DNA of 64,000 nucleotides, taken from an uncultured SAR86 cluster bacterium (GTDB taxonomy: Bacteria; Pseudomonadota; Gammaproteobacteria; Magnimaribacterales; D2472). Below, piece after piece: positions 8,048 to 17,293 of the stretch. Within the stretch, counting starts at the first letter, position 1; the number at the start of each line of letters is the position of its first letter. The notes beneath the pieces are model-generated. The model worked only from the letters and a program-made list of their open reading frames with translations. It had not been told where the DNA came from and made no database searches. Made by a program: the position numbers and the translations under genes. The stretch lies in assembly GCA_902591925.1 (NCBI GenBank), contig CACJCN010000004.1, positions 103,991 to 167,990 of the forward strand. Reading direction: 5' to 3'.

Positions 8048-8606
8048 ATCAGATAAATGGATTCAAAAAATGTCACAGGAGCATAATATGATTGATCCAT
8101 TTTCGAAAAATCAAGTAAGGCTTGATGATAATGGTAATAAACTAATTTCTTATGGAGTTTCTAGTTATGGATATGACGTCAGATGCTCCAATGAATTTAA
8201 AGTTTTTACAAATATTCATTCTGCGATAGTCGATCCCAAGTCATTTGATGAAAAAAGTTTTGTGGATATTAATTCAGATGTTTGTATTATTCCTCCAAAT
8301 TCTTTTGCATTGGCTAGAACCGTTGAGTATTTTAAAATTCCCAGGAATATTCTTACTGTATGTTTAGGAAAATCAACATATGCAAGATGCGGAATTATTG
8401 TAAACGTAACTCCGCTTGAACCTGAATGGGAGGGTCATGTTACTCTTGAGTTCTCAAATACAACGAATCTCCCTGCAAAAATTTATGCCGGAGAGGGAGT
8501 TGCTCAAATGCTGTTTTTTGAATCAGATGAAGAGTGTGAGATAAGTTATAAAGATCGTGATGGAAAATATCAAGGACAAACTGGCGTTACTTTACCCAAG
8601 ACTTAA
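8037..8606 (+). CDS. dcd: dCTP deaminase
   Basis: Converts dCTP to dUTP for dTMP synthesis in the cytosol. 189 residues, matching the [13 protein letters not shown] branch found in Pseudomonas rather than the Escherichia coli form. Visible motifs: [12 protein letters not shown] near the N-terminus, [11 protein letters not shown] (the catalytic Ser/Arg region) and [17 protein letters not shown] with the catalytic Glu; the C-terminal KYQGQTGV closes over the nucleotide. The start lies within the end of recR (11-bp overlap). The gene ends convergently against DUF3108, overlapping it by 15 bp. It supplies dUMP precursors together with the thymidine kinase at the right edge. Confidence 0.95.
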   Translation: MSIKSDKWIQKMSQEHNMIDPFSKNQVRLDDNGNKLISYGVSSYGYDVRCSNEFKVFTNIHSAIVDPKSFDEKSFVDINSDVCIIPPNSFALARTVEYFKIPRNILTVCLGKSTYARCGIIVNVTPLEPEWEGHVTLEFSNTTNLPAKIYAGEGVAQMLFFESDEECEISYKDRDGKYQGQTGVTLPKT

Positions 8607-9278
8607 AACCTCTAAAAGCGTTAACGTATTCGTTGTTTCAGGACTCGCATCAATTATTTTAATGAACATGTGTTCGAGCTCTTCAGCAAGATAATAGGTT
8701 ACTTTTCTATCACTATTTGATCTTGTTCTTTCAAGTATTACGCATTGTAATGTTTGTCCATTAAACATACATTCTTCAAGTCCAACAACATTAAATTCGT
8801 AAGATTTCGATCCTCCTTCTTCCATATCTACAATATTAATTTTGAAACTTTTTAGACCCTGTTTTACCTTTGTTCTTATCATGATTTGAACATTTAAAGG
8901 ATCATATACTAATTTATCCTTCAAAGATGCAACCCACTTGTTAATACCTTCAGAGCGAACCTCCATAGTCTCGTAATCAAAATTTAAGTATTGATCTCTA
9001 TCAAGAAATTTTGGTCTGATTTTTATTTCGTATGAATCTGAAATAACTTCGTTATTTTTAATGCCAAATTTTGATAAAAAAAATAAATTTGCAAATAGAT
9101 TTGACGCCTTAAATTTCATCTCATGACCATTTTCAGTTTTATAAAATTCTCTTACTCCAGAAATTGATATTTCTTCTGATTTAAAGCTATATTTTGCCGA
9201 ATAAGCAGGTATTTCAGACGAAATGGCATACGTTGATATAAAAATCGCCAAAAGAAAATGCATTAGATTAGATTTCAT
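8592..9278 (-). CDS. DUF3108 exported protein
   Basis: A 228-residue exported protein with an N-terminal signal peptide ([20 protein letters not shown]). The rest is a beta-rich periplasmic domain matching DUF3108: an opening PAYSAKYSF strand and the long antiparallel strands up to the [20 protein letters not shown] motif. The family usually lies directly downstream of purN in gammaproteobacteria, as here, where its start overlaps the purN end by 11 bp. Its molecular role is unknown; nothing in the sequence ties it to purine synthesis beyond position. Confidence 0.85.
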   Translation of the reverse strand: MKSNLMHFLLAIFISTYAISSEIPAYSAKYSFKSEEISISGVREFYKTENGHEMKFKASNLFANLFFLSKFGIKNNEVISDSYEIKIRPKFLDRDQYLNFDYETMEVRSEGINKWVASLKDKLVYDPLNVQIMIRTKVKQGLKSFKINIVDMEEGGSKSYEFNVVGLEECMFNGQTLQCVILERTRSNSDRKVTYYLAEELEHMFIKIIDASPETTNTLTLLEVLSLG

Positions 9279-9918
9279 AACTTTTTTTAATTAGCTTGTG
9301 ATTGTGTAAATTAATATTTCGATATTTGACCTCGTTATTATCTAGATAAATATTTTCATTGCAAATCTCATTTATAATTTCTGGTAGTAACAAGTGTTCT
9401 ATTTTATGAATACGTTTAATCATATTCTCCAAAGTTTCATTTTTATTTATATCAATTAATCCCTGAGCAATTAATGGACCAGCATCTAATTCAGCTGAAA
9501 CATAATGTATCGAAATGCCATGACGAGGATCTTTATTTTCAAGAACTTTTTCATGAGTATTTAATCCTGGATATTTGGGAAGAAGAGAAGGGTGAAGATT
9601 AATCATTTTATTGGAAAATTTAGTTGTAATTTTAGGACCAAGTACTCTCATGAAGCCTGCCAAAACAATTAAATCTGGATTGAGCATATCTAAAAAATCT
9701 TCTAACGAATTTTCAAAATCAATTCTAGATGAAAACTTTTTATGATTAATAATTTTTGATGCAATATTGTAATTTGATGCCCTAGTAAGCCCGTAAGCAT
9801 CAGGATTGTTAGATATTACATGAATAATTTTTCCATTAATCTTTTTCGCATCGCATGATTCTATAATTGCTTCTAAATTAGAGCCACTACCTGATATCAA
9901 GACTACAATTTTTTTCAT
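9268..9918 (-). CDS. purN: Phosphoribosylglycinamide formyltransferase 1
   Basis: Transfers formyl from 10-formyl-tetrahydrofolate to GAR in step three of purine synthesis. 216 residues. ISGSGSNLEAII at the N-terminus binds the phosphoribosyl substrate; the catalytic Asn-His-Asp triad is visible as NLHPSLLP (Asn and His) and SAELDAGPLI (Asp). LAGFMRVL lies in the folate site. The gene follows purM by nine bases and overlaps DUF3108. It depends on the folate cycle that includes FolD, encoded 12 kb away. Confidence 0.96.
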   Translation of the reverse strand: MKKIVVLISGSGSNLEAIIESCDAKKINGKIIHVISNNPDAYGLTRASNYNIASKIINHKKFSSRIDFENSLEDFLDMLNPDLIVLAGFMRVLGPKITTKFSNKMINLHPSLLPKYPGLNTHEKVLENKDPRHGISIHYVSAELDAGPLIAQGLIDINKNETLENMIKRIHKIEHLLLPEIINEICNENIYLDNNEVKYRNINLHNHKLIKKSYEI

Positions 9919-9927
9919 TTTTATTAT

Positions 9928-10959
9928 TTAGACAAATATTACAGAAGATTTTTCCTTTTTATTTTTGACTGTTCCAATGACAAAACTATTCATTTCTAAT
10001 TCTTTTATTCTTTTAGAGATATCTAATACATCATCTTTATCAACAAAAAGCACCATGCCTATTCCACAATTAAATATTCTATACATATCACTATCAGATA
10101 TGTTTCCATTTTCTTTTAACCATTTAAAAATATCTGGCATTTCCCATGAACTGGTATCAATTTCTAAGCAAAGGTCATTTGTTATTGATCTTGGTAGATT
10201 TTCTGTAAGACCACCTCCAGTTATATGCGATAGTGCATTTATCTTACAATTTGAAATTAATTCCATAATTAACTTGGGATAAAGTAAAGTTGGCTGAAGA
10301 CATTTTTTAGCTATTTTATTTTTTTCATCTTCAGTTAACTTGGATTCTTTAATGATCTTTCTTATTAGAGAGAATCCATTTGAATGTGGACCGCTTGACT
10401 CAATGCCTATCAATACATTATCACACATGACATTATCATTTTTAATTATCTTATCCTTGCTGACACATCCAACCGAAAATCCTGCAAGATCAAAATTATT
10501 ATCAATATAATGACCAGGCATCTCAGCAGTTTCACCGCCTAAAAGAGCACAATCAGATTTTATGCATGCATCTGCAATACTTTTTACAACAGTAGTTGCC
10601 TCATTAACATTGAGCTTAGATGAAGCATAATAATCTAGAAAAAAAAGGGGCTTTGCTCCACATACAATTAAATCATTTACACACATTGCCACAAGATCTT
10701 GACCAATGCCAGAAAGGTCATTGAACTCTTGAGCAAGCGAAACTTTGGTTCCAACTCCATCTGTACATGCAACTAAAACTGGATTATCAATTTCTTTATC
10801 AAGCTCATACATACCTGCAAAGCCTCCGATATTATTTAAAACATTTTGATTATGAGATGCGGCGACACTTTTTTTAATTTTATCAATAAGATTGTTACCA
10901 GCATCGATATCAACACCAGCTAATTTGTATGGATCATTTTCTATAATTTCTTTTGTCAT
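9928..10959 (-). CDS. purM: Phosphoribosylformylglycinamidine cyclo-ligase
   Basis: AIR synthetase, step five of purine synthesis, ATP-dependent ring closure of FGAM. 343 residues, normal length. The AIRS N-terminal domain shows ACTDGVGTKV, QDLVAMCVND and FLDYYA, and the central LLGGETAEMPG motif; the C-terminal domain shows ESSGPHSNGFSL and HITGGGLTENLPR. An AAGG sequence 10-13 bases before the ATG is a plausible Shine-Dalgarno. It heads the purM-purN-DUF3108 operon and is divergent from DUF2066, with only 27 bp between the two start codons. Confidence 0.97.
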   Translation of the reverse strand: MTKEIIENDPYKLAGVDIDAGNNLIDKIKKSVAASHNQNVLNNIGGFAGMYELDKEIDNPVLVACTDGVGTKVSLAQEFNDLSGIGQDLVAMCVNDLIVCGAKPLFFLDYYASSKLNVNEATTVVKSIADACIKSDCALLGGETAEMPGHYIDNNFDLAGFSVGCVSKDKIIKNDNVMCDNVLIGIESSGPHSNGFSLIRKIIKESKLTEDEKNKIAKKCLQPTLLYPKLIMELISNCKINALSHITGGGLTENLPRSITNDLCLEIDTSSWEMPDIFKWLKENGNISDSDMYRIFNCGIGMVLFVDKDDVLDISKRIKELEMNSFVIGTVKNKKEKSSVIFV

Positions 10960-10973
10960 TTAGAATACCTTCA

Positions 10974-10979
10974 TACAAT
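10974..10979 (+). promoter_or_regulatory. -10-like TACAAT before the DUF2066 gene
   Basis: TACAAT ends seven bases before the ATG at 10987, inside the 27-bp divergent spacer with purM. It would give a leaderless or nearly leaderless transcript. No -35 is evident. Confidence 0.35.
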
Positions 10980-10986
10980 AAAAAAT

Positions 10987-12006
10987 ATGAAATTTGTAAA
11001 ATATACTTCAGTATGCCTTATTATCTTTTCTAATATATGCTTTGGAAAGGAGTTTGATAAACTTTTTACAGTTTTCGAGCCAATTAATAGTTCATCACAA
11101 ATTGAGAAATCAATAAATAATTCATTCAATACTATGATTTACAGATTAAGTGGTAGTGAGTCACCTTCAAATATATGGAGAATCATAAATGCTGGTAATG
11201 CGCGTAAAAATTTTATTAAAAGCTACTCTGTTAAAAATATTAATAACGAAAGTTATTTAGAAGTAATTTTTAACAAAGATTTACTGATTGAAGTTTTTAA
11301 CGAGCTTTCTATTCCAGTAATTAGCAATTCAAGGCCTGTTATGCTGTTTTTAATTGAAATTGATTCAGGTACTGGCGAACCATATTATTTAACAAATTCA
11401 CAAAATAATTCTGAACTAGATGATTTATTAAAAAACTATTTGAAAAAAGAGTCCTCTTCAAGAGGAATTTTTCTTGAACTCCCTGAGCTCGATTTAGTTG
11501 AAGTTAATCAGTTACTGAACTATAAGAGGCTTATTGATCTTGAAGATATTATTTACGAAAAATATATTTTTGATGAATTAATAAAAATCAAAATATCAAA
11601 AATAGGTATTGATCAATGGTCAATCGATGGCGACATTAATATAAATATAGATGACAAAGATTTTGTAAAAAATTTTATTGATAAGTTTAAAAAGCATACT
11701 AATTTCAGAATAAACAAAATTCTTGAAAAAAACCAAATCTTTACATCAAAAAAAGAAATAATTAATATTTCTGTATCCAATATTAAATCTTTTCAAGATT
11801 ATAAAAACTCACGAAAGCTCATTGAGAATCTCGTTGGATTAAGGAACATAGATATAAACAGATTTGAAATAGATACTGTTTTTTACAAACTAGGCATCTA
11901 TGGTGACTTTGATTCAATTGTAAAAGAAATTTCTGAAAGTAATTTTCTTGAGATTAATAGTCAATACAAAGATAGCTCTGAGATAAATATTAGTTTTGTT
12001 AGATGA
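10987..12006 (+). CDS. DUF2066 exported protein
   Basis: A 339-residue protein with an N-terminal signal segment (MKFVKYTSVCLIIFSNICFG) and a mature alpha/beta domain. Length, composition and above all position match DUF2066: divergent from purM and immediately upstream of a CDP-alcohol transferase and hda, the arrangement seen in Pseudomonas and relatives. Function is unknown. Its stop codon overlaps the next start by four bases. The family assignment rests partly on gene order because the sequence itself is divergent. Confidence 0.7.
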   Translation: MKFVKYTSVCLIIFSNICFGKEFDKLFTVFEPINSSSQIEKSINNSFNTMIYRLSGSESPSNIWRIINAGNARKNFIKSYSVKNINNESYLEVIFNKDLLIEVFNELSIPVISNSRPVMLFLIEIDSGTGEPYYLTNSQNNSELDDLLKNYLKKESSSRGIFLELPELDLVEVNQLLNYKRLIDLEDIIYEKYIFDELIKIKISKIGIDQWSIDGDININIDDKDFVKNFIDKFKKHTNFRINKILEKNQIFTSKKEIINISVSNIKSFQDYKNSRKLIENLVGLRNIDINRFEIDTVFYKLGIYGDFDSIVKEISESNFLEINSQYKDSSEINISFVR

Positions 12007-12554
12007 AAAAGTTTTTTATATTTATTCCTAACTTACTAACTATAGTTAGAATAGCTTTGGTTTATCCAATCTTAAATAATATTTATTTAGGAAATTTTGA
12101 AATTAGTATTATTTATTTTGTTGTCGCCTCAGTTACTGATGGTTTGGACGGATTTATTGCTAGAAAAATGAATTGGCAAACTGAGCTTGGAACTCTTTTA
12201 GATCCAGTTGCAGACAAAATTCTTCTATCTGGATCTATCTTTATTTTATGGCTTAATCAATATATTCCATTTTATATCTTTGTTATTTTTTTTAGCAGAG
12301 ATGTTGCCATTCTTTTAGGAGCTGCCATAAGAATGACAGTTATTGAATCTGATACACCAACACCAAATTTTCTCGGGAAGTTAACTACCACTTTGCAAAT
12401 AATCTATATTGCTATTATTTTCCTTAAAGAAATTATTGAGTTAAATCTTGGATTGTTTCCTCTTGATATATTAATAATTCTTGTAACTATATTGAGTTTA
12501 GCTGTATACGCATATAATTGGGTTCGAGATCTTAGGACTTATCATAATGAATAA
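12003..12554 (+). CDS. CDP-alcohol phosphatidyltransferase (PgsA-like)
   Basis: Integral membrane enzyme of phospholipid synthesis, most likely making phosphatidylglycerophosphate from CDP-diacylglycerol. 183 residues, close to the 182 of Escherichia coli PgsA. The full catalytic signature D-x2-D-G-x2-A-R-x8-G-x3-D-x3-D is present in TDGLDGFIARK and LDPVADK. The N-terminus begins with IPNLLTIVRI, typical of PgsA, and four to six hydrophobic helices follow. It overlaps the DUF2066 gene by four bases and hda by eight. The second substrate (glycerol-3-phosphate or another alcohol) cannot be fixed from motifs alone, so no symbol is given. Confidence 0.85.
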   Translation: MKKFFIFIPNLLTIVRIALVYPILNNIYLGNFEISIIYFVVASVTDGLDGFIARKMNWQTELGTLLDPVADKILLSGSIFILWLNQYIPFYIFVIFFSRDVAILLGAAIRMTVIESDTPTPNFLGKLTTTLQIIYIAIIFLKEIIELNLGLFPLDILIILVTILSLAVYAYNWVRDLRTYHNE

Positions 12555-13224
12555 GCCGCAACAATTAACATTTCCATGGAGTAAACAAAATAAATTCACA
12601 TTTGATGATTTTTTCTTTGATTCACCTAATGAAGAAGTTAAATTAGCTTTGAAAAATAATGAGGATGTTTTTTTGTATGGAGCTGAAGGCTCTGGAAAGT
12701 CATTCTTACTTCAATCTACATGTAATTATTATGCATCTGATAATAAATCTTCGGTTTATATACCAATTTCTGAAGCAATGAAGCATGGAACTGATTTTAT
12801 AGATTCATTGGAGGGACTGGATCTTATATGTCTTGATAATATCGATTTAATTGCATCAAATAAAGATTGGGAAGTTGGAATTTTTAATCTAATAAATGAC
12901 TGTTTTTCATCAAATTGTCGACTAATTTTTTCTTCATGCAAAAATCCATCATCAATTAATTTTGATTTAGACGACTTAAGATCACGAATAAAAAAAATTG
13001 ACCATATTGAACTTTATCCAATTAGTGATGCAAACTTGCCAGAAGCAATAAAATTTATTTCTCAAATCAGATCAATTAATTTGGGAGATAAAGAAATTAA
13101 TTATCTTGTTACATATTCAAAAAGAAATATGTCAGATCTCATTGAAGCTATTAGTAAACTAGATCAGCTTTCGATGGAGTTAAAAAGAAAAATAACAGTA
13201 CCGTTAATAAAAGAAATTATTTAG
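12547..13224 (+). CDS. hda: DnaA regulatory inactivator Hda
   Basis: AAA+ protein homologous to DnaA; with the DNA-loaded sliding clamp it stimulates hydrolysis of DnaA-ATP to prevent re-initiation. 225 residues. The N-terminus carries a clamp-binding motif (QQLTFPW), then Walker A GAEGSGKS at 45-52, Walker B LICLDNIDLI, and DLRSRI as the arginine-finger region. There is no DNA-binding domain IV, which separates it from DnaA. The gene ends convergently on sppA with an 8-bp overlap. Confidence 0.9.
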   Translation: MNKPQQLTFPWSKQNKFTFDDFFFDSPNEEVKLALKNNEDVFLYGAEGSGKSFLLQSTCNYYASDNKSSVYIPISEAMKHGTDFIDSLEGLDLICLDNIDLIASNKDWEVGIFNLINDCFSSNCRLIFSSCKNPSSINFDLDDLRSRIKKIDHIELYPISDANLPEAIKFISQIRSINLGDKEINYLVTYSKRNMSDLIEAISKLDQLSMELKRKITVPLIKEII

Positions 13225-15055
13225 TATTAAAATATTCACACTCAAAACAATATATTGCAGTATTAATTTTCTTATCAGGATTTATAAATTTGTATTGAGA
13301 ATTAACAATTCTAGAAAAAACTCTTGCCTCATTGCTTAGTTTTAATTTCCCACCAAAATTATCAATTAGTTCACTTAAAAATATCTCAAAGGGATCCATT
13401 TCTTTTGAGTATGTGACAATTTTATAATCATCAAGATCTGCAAAAGAAGCCGCTGATTTTATAGCGTCATCAAGATCACCAATTTTATCTACTAATCCTA
13501 ATTTTAATGCTTTTTCACCAGACCAAATTCTTCCCCCAGCTATTGATAGTACTTCTCTATATGACATACCTCTATTATCAGAAACCTTTGAAACAAATTT
13601 ATCATATGTATTATCAACACTAGCTTGGATGCTTTGAGTAACATATTCTGGCATTGGCAATCTTTCATCCCATTCTCCTGCCTTTGTTGATGAAACTCCA
13701 TCAACTTGAATGCCTGCCCACTCATAAATACCGTCTAGAGTAGGAATTATTCCATAAACACCAATTGATCCAGTTATTGTTTCTTCTTTTGCCAATATTT
13801 CATCAGATACGGTTGTTACCCATACTCCACCAGAAGCTGCAATATCTCCCATTGAAGTAACTATTGGTCTGCCAGATGATTTAAATTCACTTAAGGCATT
13901 CGTTATTAATTCACTAGCCCAAACATCACCACCTGGACTATTTACTCTTAACACCAAAGCTTTAACAGAGTCATCTTTTATGGCATTTCTAATATTTTTT
14001 ACAATCGTGTCAGAACCAGCAACATTATATGCTGCTTCTCCAGTAACAATAGTGCCTTCAACATTAACAATTGCGATTTTATTTTGTGAATCCGATTCAA
14101 CATCTTCTATAGTTGATAAATATTTGTATATTGAGATTGAATCAGGAAATTTATTTTTATCATTTTCTTCGTTAGGAAATTTCTCGAACATCCATTGTCT
14201 AAGTTCTTCTCTAGTAACAACCATATCTACTAAATCAAGTTCAAGAGCAATTTCAGCAGTTTCAGGATTTTCTATAGTCATCTCCCAAAGTGTGTCACCA
14301 TATTTTTGCATAGTGCCTATTGGCAAGTCTCTACCAGATTCCATCATACTAGTCATTTTTAACCACAAAGGATTAGCAAAATCATTCCATGCTAACTTAT
14401 CTTCATCTGACATAGAATTTCTTGTAAAGGGTTCTGGGCCGCTTTTAAAGTCGCCTGCAACAAAAATATTGAAGTTAAGATTTATATTTTCATAGAGATC
14501 TTTGTAAAATTCTCTTTTCCTAGAGAAACCTACAGCGTTAACCATGCCATACTCATTAATCATAACTTTACTAGCCTGAGAACTTATTAAATATGAAGTA
14601 TTTCCATAAGTTTCTGCATAAGCTATTACTTCTTTTCCACTATCTCTAATATTTTTAACAGCATTAGCAATTTCGAATGCAGATGAATAGTACATACCTA
14701 ATTCTGATACATTTAGATATACAGCTGAAAGATTTTCATCTTTAGCAGCTGAATTTAAAACTTTTATGAGATCGCCTAGTTCATGCTGTTTGACAGTTGT
14801 ACCACCTATAACCAGAGCATCAAATGATGGAGTTGAGTCGATAGATGAATCAACGACAACGCCAATTGGTTTAAACCATAAAATTTTTCCATCAGTCTCA
14901 ATTTTTTCTTCGCTAGTAAAAAATGAACTAATACCACCAATTATTGTAAAAGTTATAACTATAAGAACAATTACAGTAAATGTATTGACAATTAGTTTTC
15001 TTGATAAAGATAAAAATTTATCCGCTTTTGACCATACCGATTGAACTTTGCTCAT
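13217..15055 (-). CDS. sppA: Signal peptide peptidase SppA, long form
   Basis: Membrane-anchored serine protease that degrades cleaved signal peptides. 612 residues, comparable to the 618-residue Escherichia coli protein and unlike the short 300-residue form. One membrane helix lies at about 22-45, followed by tandem S49 domains. The catalytic Lys is K204 in GDFKSGPEPF of the first domain and the nucleophile is S408 in DIAASGGVWV of the second, matching the known Ser-Lys dyad split between domains. A clear GGAG Shine-Dalgarno lies 9 bases upstream of the ATG. It is 59 bp from the DUF2069 gene on the same strand. Confidence 0.95.
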   Translation of the reverse strand: MSKVQSVWSKADKFLSLSRKLIVNTFTVIVLIVITFTIIGGISSFFTSEEKIETDGKILWFKPIGVVVDSSIDSTPSFDALVIGGTTVKQHELGDLIKVLNSAAKDENLSAVYLNVSELGMYYSSAFEIANAVKNIRDSGKEVIAYAETYGNTSYLISSQASKVMINEYGMVNAVGFSRKREFYKDLYENINLNFNIFVAGDFKSGPEPFTRNSMSDEDKLAWNDFANPLWLKMTSMMESGRDLPIGTMQKYGDTLWEMTIENPETAEIALELDLVDMVVTREELRQWMFEKFPNEENDKNKFPDSISIYKYLSTIEDVESDSQNKIAIVNVEGTIVTGEAAYNVAGSDTIVKNIRNAIKDDSVKALVLRVNSPGGDVWASELITNALSEFKSSGRPIVTSMGDIAASGGVWVTTVSDEILAKEETITGSIGVYGIIPTLDGIYEWAGIQVDGVSSTKAGEWDERLPMPEYVTQSIQASVDNTYDKFVSKVSDNRGMSYREVLSIAGGRIWSGEKALKLGLVDKIGDLDDAIKSAASFADLDDYKIVTYSKEMDPFEIFLSELIDNFGGKLKLSNEARVFSRIVNSQYKFINPDKKINTAIYCFECEYFNTK

Positions 15056-15114
15056 TTATTACTCCAAAAAAAGATTATGATGATATGACATATATAGGAC
15101 TAAGTAAACGCATT

Positions 15115-15447
15115 TTAGTTCATATTATTTATAATTCTTGGTCCATACATGGTGCTAATAAATAATGAGCATATAAGAAATAATTCAAAAATATCTAACC
15201 AGTATGCGGCTGTTCCAAAAACTCTCAATGAGCACGATAGAAAGTATATGATCAACAAAAAACAAAACCATTGATAGGCTTTAATTATTAATTTATTTAT
15301 AAAGATGTAAAAAATTAATATAGGTAGTGCCCAAAAGATGTACATAAATATATCAATTCTTTGTTGAATAACATTGAAAAATTTTGAAATAAACAAACAT
15401 ATAAAGATTAAATTTAACAGGAGTTTGTAATTAGAAATACTAATCAT
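15115..15447 (-). CDS. DUF2069 small membrane protein
   Basis: A 110-residue protein made of four hydrophobic helices. The terminal WLDIFELFLICSLFIS segment and its position right after wrbA fit DUF2069, which neighbours wrbA in Pseudomonas and many gammaproteobacteria. Function unknown. Its start overlaps the wrbA end by eight bases, so the two are co-transcribed. The assignment rests more on context than on strong sequence motifs. Confidence 0.65.
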   Translation of the reverse strand: MISISNYKLLLNLIFICLFISKFFNVIQQRIDIFMYIFWALPILIFYIFINKLIIKAYQWFCFLLIIYFLSCSLRVFGTAAYWLDIFELFLICSLFISTMYGPRIINNMN

Positions 15448-16036
15448 TAATTTTCATTACTAATTTGCCAAGCCTTGATCCGGTTTTTTTTGCAATTTCA
15501 TATTCATCTTTTGTTAAATCACTTGAGGAATTAAAATTTTCAACATGAGAGGGGCCGTATGGTGTTCCGCCTGACTTTGTTTTATTTAGTTCATCAATAG
15601 AATAGGGCGTTCCAGCTACAACCATTCCATGATGTAACATGAAAGTTATCAAACTAAAAAGAGTTGTTTCTTGACCACCGTGCATAGAGCTTGTAGATGT
15701 AAATGCTATGCCTGGTTTATTTTCTAATGCATTTGTAGCCCACAAATCACCTGTTGAGTCCAAAAAATACTTTAAAGGAGATGAAATTGAACCAAACCTT
15801 GTTGGAGAACCCAAAGCAAGACCGCTACAATTAATTAAGTCATCCTTAGTACAGTAGATTTCACCAGATTCTGGAATAACGTCTTCAATTTGTTCAACGT
15901 TTGATGATATTTTTGGAACTGTTCTCAGGCGAACATCTAAACCAACATCCTCAATACCATCCGCAATAGCATGTGCTAAATTTTTAACTGATCCAGATGC
16001 AGAATAAAATAATACTAATAAAAAATTATTTTCCAT
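15440..16036 (-). CDS. wrbA: NAD(P)H:quinone oxidoreductase WrbA
   Basis: Flavodoxin-like FMN protein that reduces quinones by two electrons, protecting against redox cycling. 198 residues from the chosen start. FMN loop FYSASGSVKNLA, then GSPTRFGSISSPLKYFLD and the AFTSTSSMHGGQETT loop, all WrbA hallmarks. A longer reading starting at 16126 would overlap the divergent gene at 16064 and adds no homologous sequence; the ATG at 16036 also has a TTAAAT hexamer exactly six bases upstream. It is followed by the overlapping DUF2069 gene. Confidence 0.93.
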   Translation of the reverse strand: MENNFLLVLFYSASGSVKNLAHAIADGIEDVGLDVRLRTVPKISSNVEQIEDVIPESGEIYCTKDDLINCSGLALGSPTRFGSISSPLKYFLDSTGDLWATNALENKPGIAFTSTSSMHGGQETTLFSLITFMLHHGMVVAGTPYSIDELNKTKSGGTPYGPSHVENFNSSSDLTKDEYEIAKKTGSRLGKLVMKIND

Positions 16037-16063
16037 GTTTACATTTAAAGTTTTAATTATATT

Positions 16064-16525
16064 ATGTACGCGATGAAGTCTAAAATTATACAACTTTTCT
16101 GTTTGTTGCTTCTCTTTGCATGTCAAAAAAATGATATTGAAGTATTTAATGGATCAAATACTAATCTTACCAAGCTTGAAGGTAGCTGGGTTGTTATTAA
16201 TTATTGGGCTGACTGGTGTGCGCCTTGCATAAAAGAAATTCCAGAACTTAATGAGTTTGCGCATGAAAATAAAGATATATTTGTATTCACCTTTAACTTT
16301 GATCATCTCGATCAAGAAGATTTAGCACCAATTGCAAAAAAATTTAATATAGAAGTTCCCTCTTTGGTGACTCACCCTAGAGATATTTGGGGTATTCAAA
16401 CACCTCCAGCAGTTCCAGCTACTTTTTTCATAAATCCTAATGGCGAATTATCGCTTTCATTATTTAGACCACAAACAAAAGATGCGCTTAATGACGTCTT
16501 ATTAGATCTAAAGCAGGCTTTCTAA
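16064..16525 (+). CDS. TlpA-like thioredoxin-fold lipoprotein
   Basis: Predicted membrane-tethered periplasmic thiol reductase of the TlpA/ResA type. 153 residues. The signal peptide ends with lipobox LLFAC at about position 20; the thioredoxin active site is WADWCAPC, and the cis-Pro loop is VPATFFI. A TTTAAT hexamer lies six bases before the ATG at 16064, favouring that start over the second ATG at 16073. It could receive electrons from the DsbD encoded at 1.9-3.8 kb, which is inference. It runs into the M23 gene convergently with an 18-bp overlap. Confidence 0.85.
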   Translation: MYAMKSKIIQLFCLLLLFACQKNDIEVFNGSNTNLTKLEGSWVVINYWADWCAPCIKEIPELNEFAHENKDIFVFTFNFDHLDQEDLAPIAKKFNIEVPSLVTHPRDIWGIQTPPAVPATFFINPNGELSLSLFRPQTKDALNDVLLDLKQAF

Positions 16526-17293
16526 AAAGTTATCCTGAATAATTGACTCTGGATTGATTCTCACCTTATTCAAATACACTGTCCAATGTAAATGAGGTCC
16601 TGTAACTCTTCCAGTTGATCCAACTTCACCAATTTTTTGACCTTTTTCAACTAATTCATTTTCATCAACAAGGACTGACGATAAATGACTGTATGAACTT
16701 ATTAGACCAAATCCATGGTCTATTATTATGTAATTTCCTGCATAGAAGAAATCACCAACTAAAATTACTTTACCTTTTGAAGGAGATACTATTTTTGTTC
16801 CCTCAGCTGCAGCAATATCCAAAGACAGGTGAGGGGATCTAGGTTGATCATTGATGTATCTCTTTTTACCATATCTGCTTGAGATAATACCCTCAACAGG
16901 ATTTATAAAATTTAAATCAGGAACTAAAAATTTTGAATAGTTATTGAGTGCTTTCTGTATAATTTTATATTCTTTAAAAGCCCTATCAGAATCTTTTTTA
17001 CTTAGATTGACCATAGAATTGTTTTCAATAGTAATTCTAGATTCACCAAAATCTTTTTGATTAATATTTATTTTTTCACCATCTACATATATTGAGTCAT
17101 TTTGTTTTTCAAATGGAAGTGGTATCAATTTATAAAGAGATTTATTAATTTCGACTGTTAAATATTTATCAAGATCATTACCTGAAGCTTTTATAGCAAT
17201 TATTTCGCCAGGATCACCAAATTTGTCCGCATTAATAAAAAAAGAAATAAAACATACATAACAAAGAGAAAAATTTTTGAACTTATTTCTCAT
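16508..17293 (-). CDS. M23-family peptidoglycan metallopeptidase
   Basis: A 261-residue exported zinc peptidase cutting peptide cross-links in peptidoglycan. An N-terminal signal segment (to about residue 22) precedes a beta-rich domain. The peptidase domain at about 130-250 has the LytM motifs: SRYGKKR, the first zinc motif HLSLD (HxxxD), YSHLSS, and the HLHW motif in GPHLHWTVY. All zinc ligands and the catalytic His are present, so it should be active rather than an EnvC-type activator. It overlaps the end of xseA by 11 bases and is probably co-transcribed with it, an association common in marine gammaproteobacteria. Confidence 0.93.
   Translation of the reverse strand: MRNKFKNFSLCYVCFISFFINADKFGDPGEIIAIKASGNDLDKYLTVEINKSLYKLIPLPFEKQNDSIYVDGEKININQKDFGESRITIENNSMVNLSKKDSDRAFKEYKIIQKALNNYSKFLVPDLNFINPVEGIISSRYGKKRYINDQPRSPHLSLDIAAAEGTKIVSPSKGKVILVGDFFYAGNYIIIDHGFGLISSYSHLSSVLVDENELVEKGQKIGEVGSTGRVTGPHLHWTVYLNKVRINPESIIQDNFLESLL

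Noticed and set aside
16037..16126. Extended N-terminus of WrbA
   Set aside because: It overlaps the divergent TlpA-like gene and lacks homologous residues; 16036 matches the family start.
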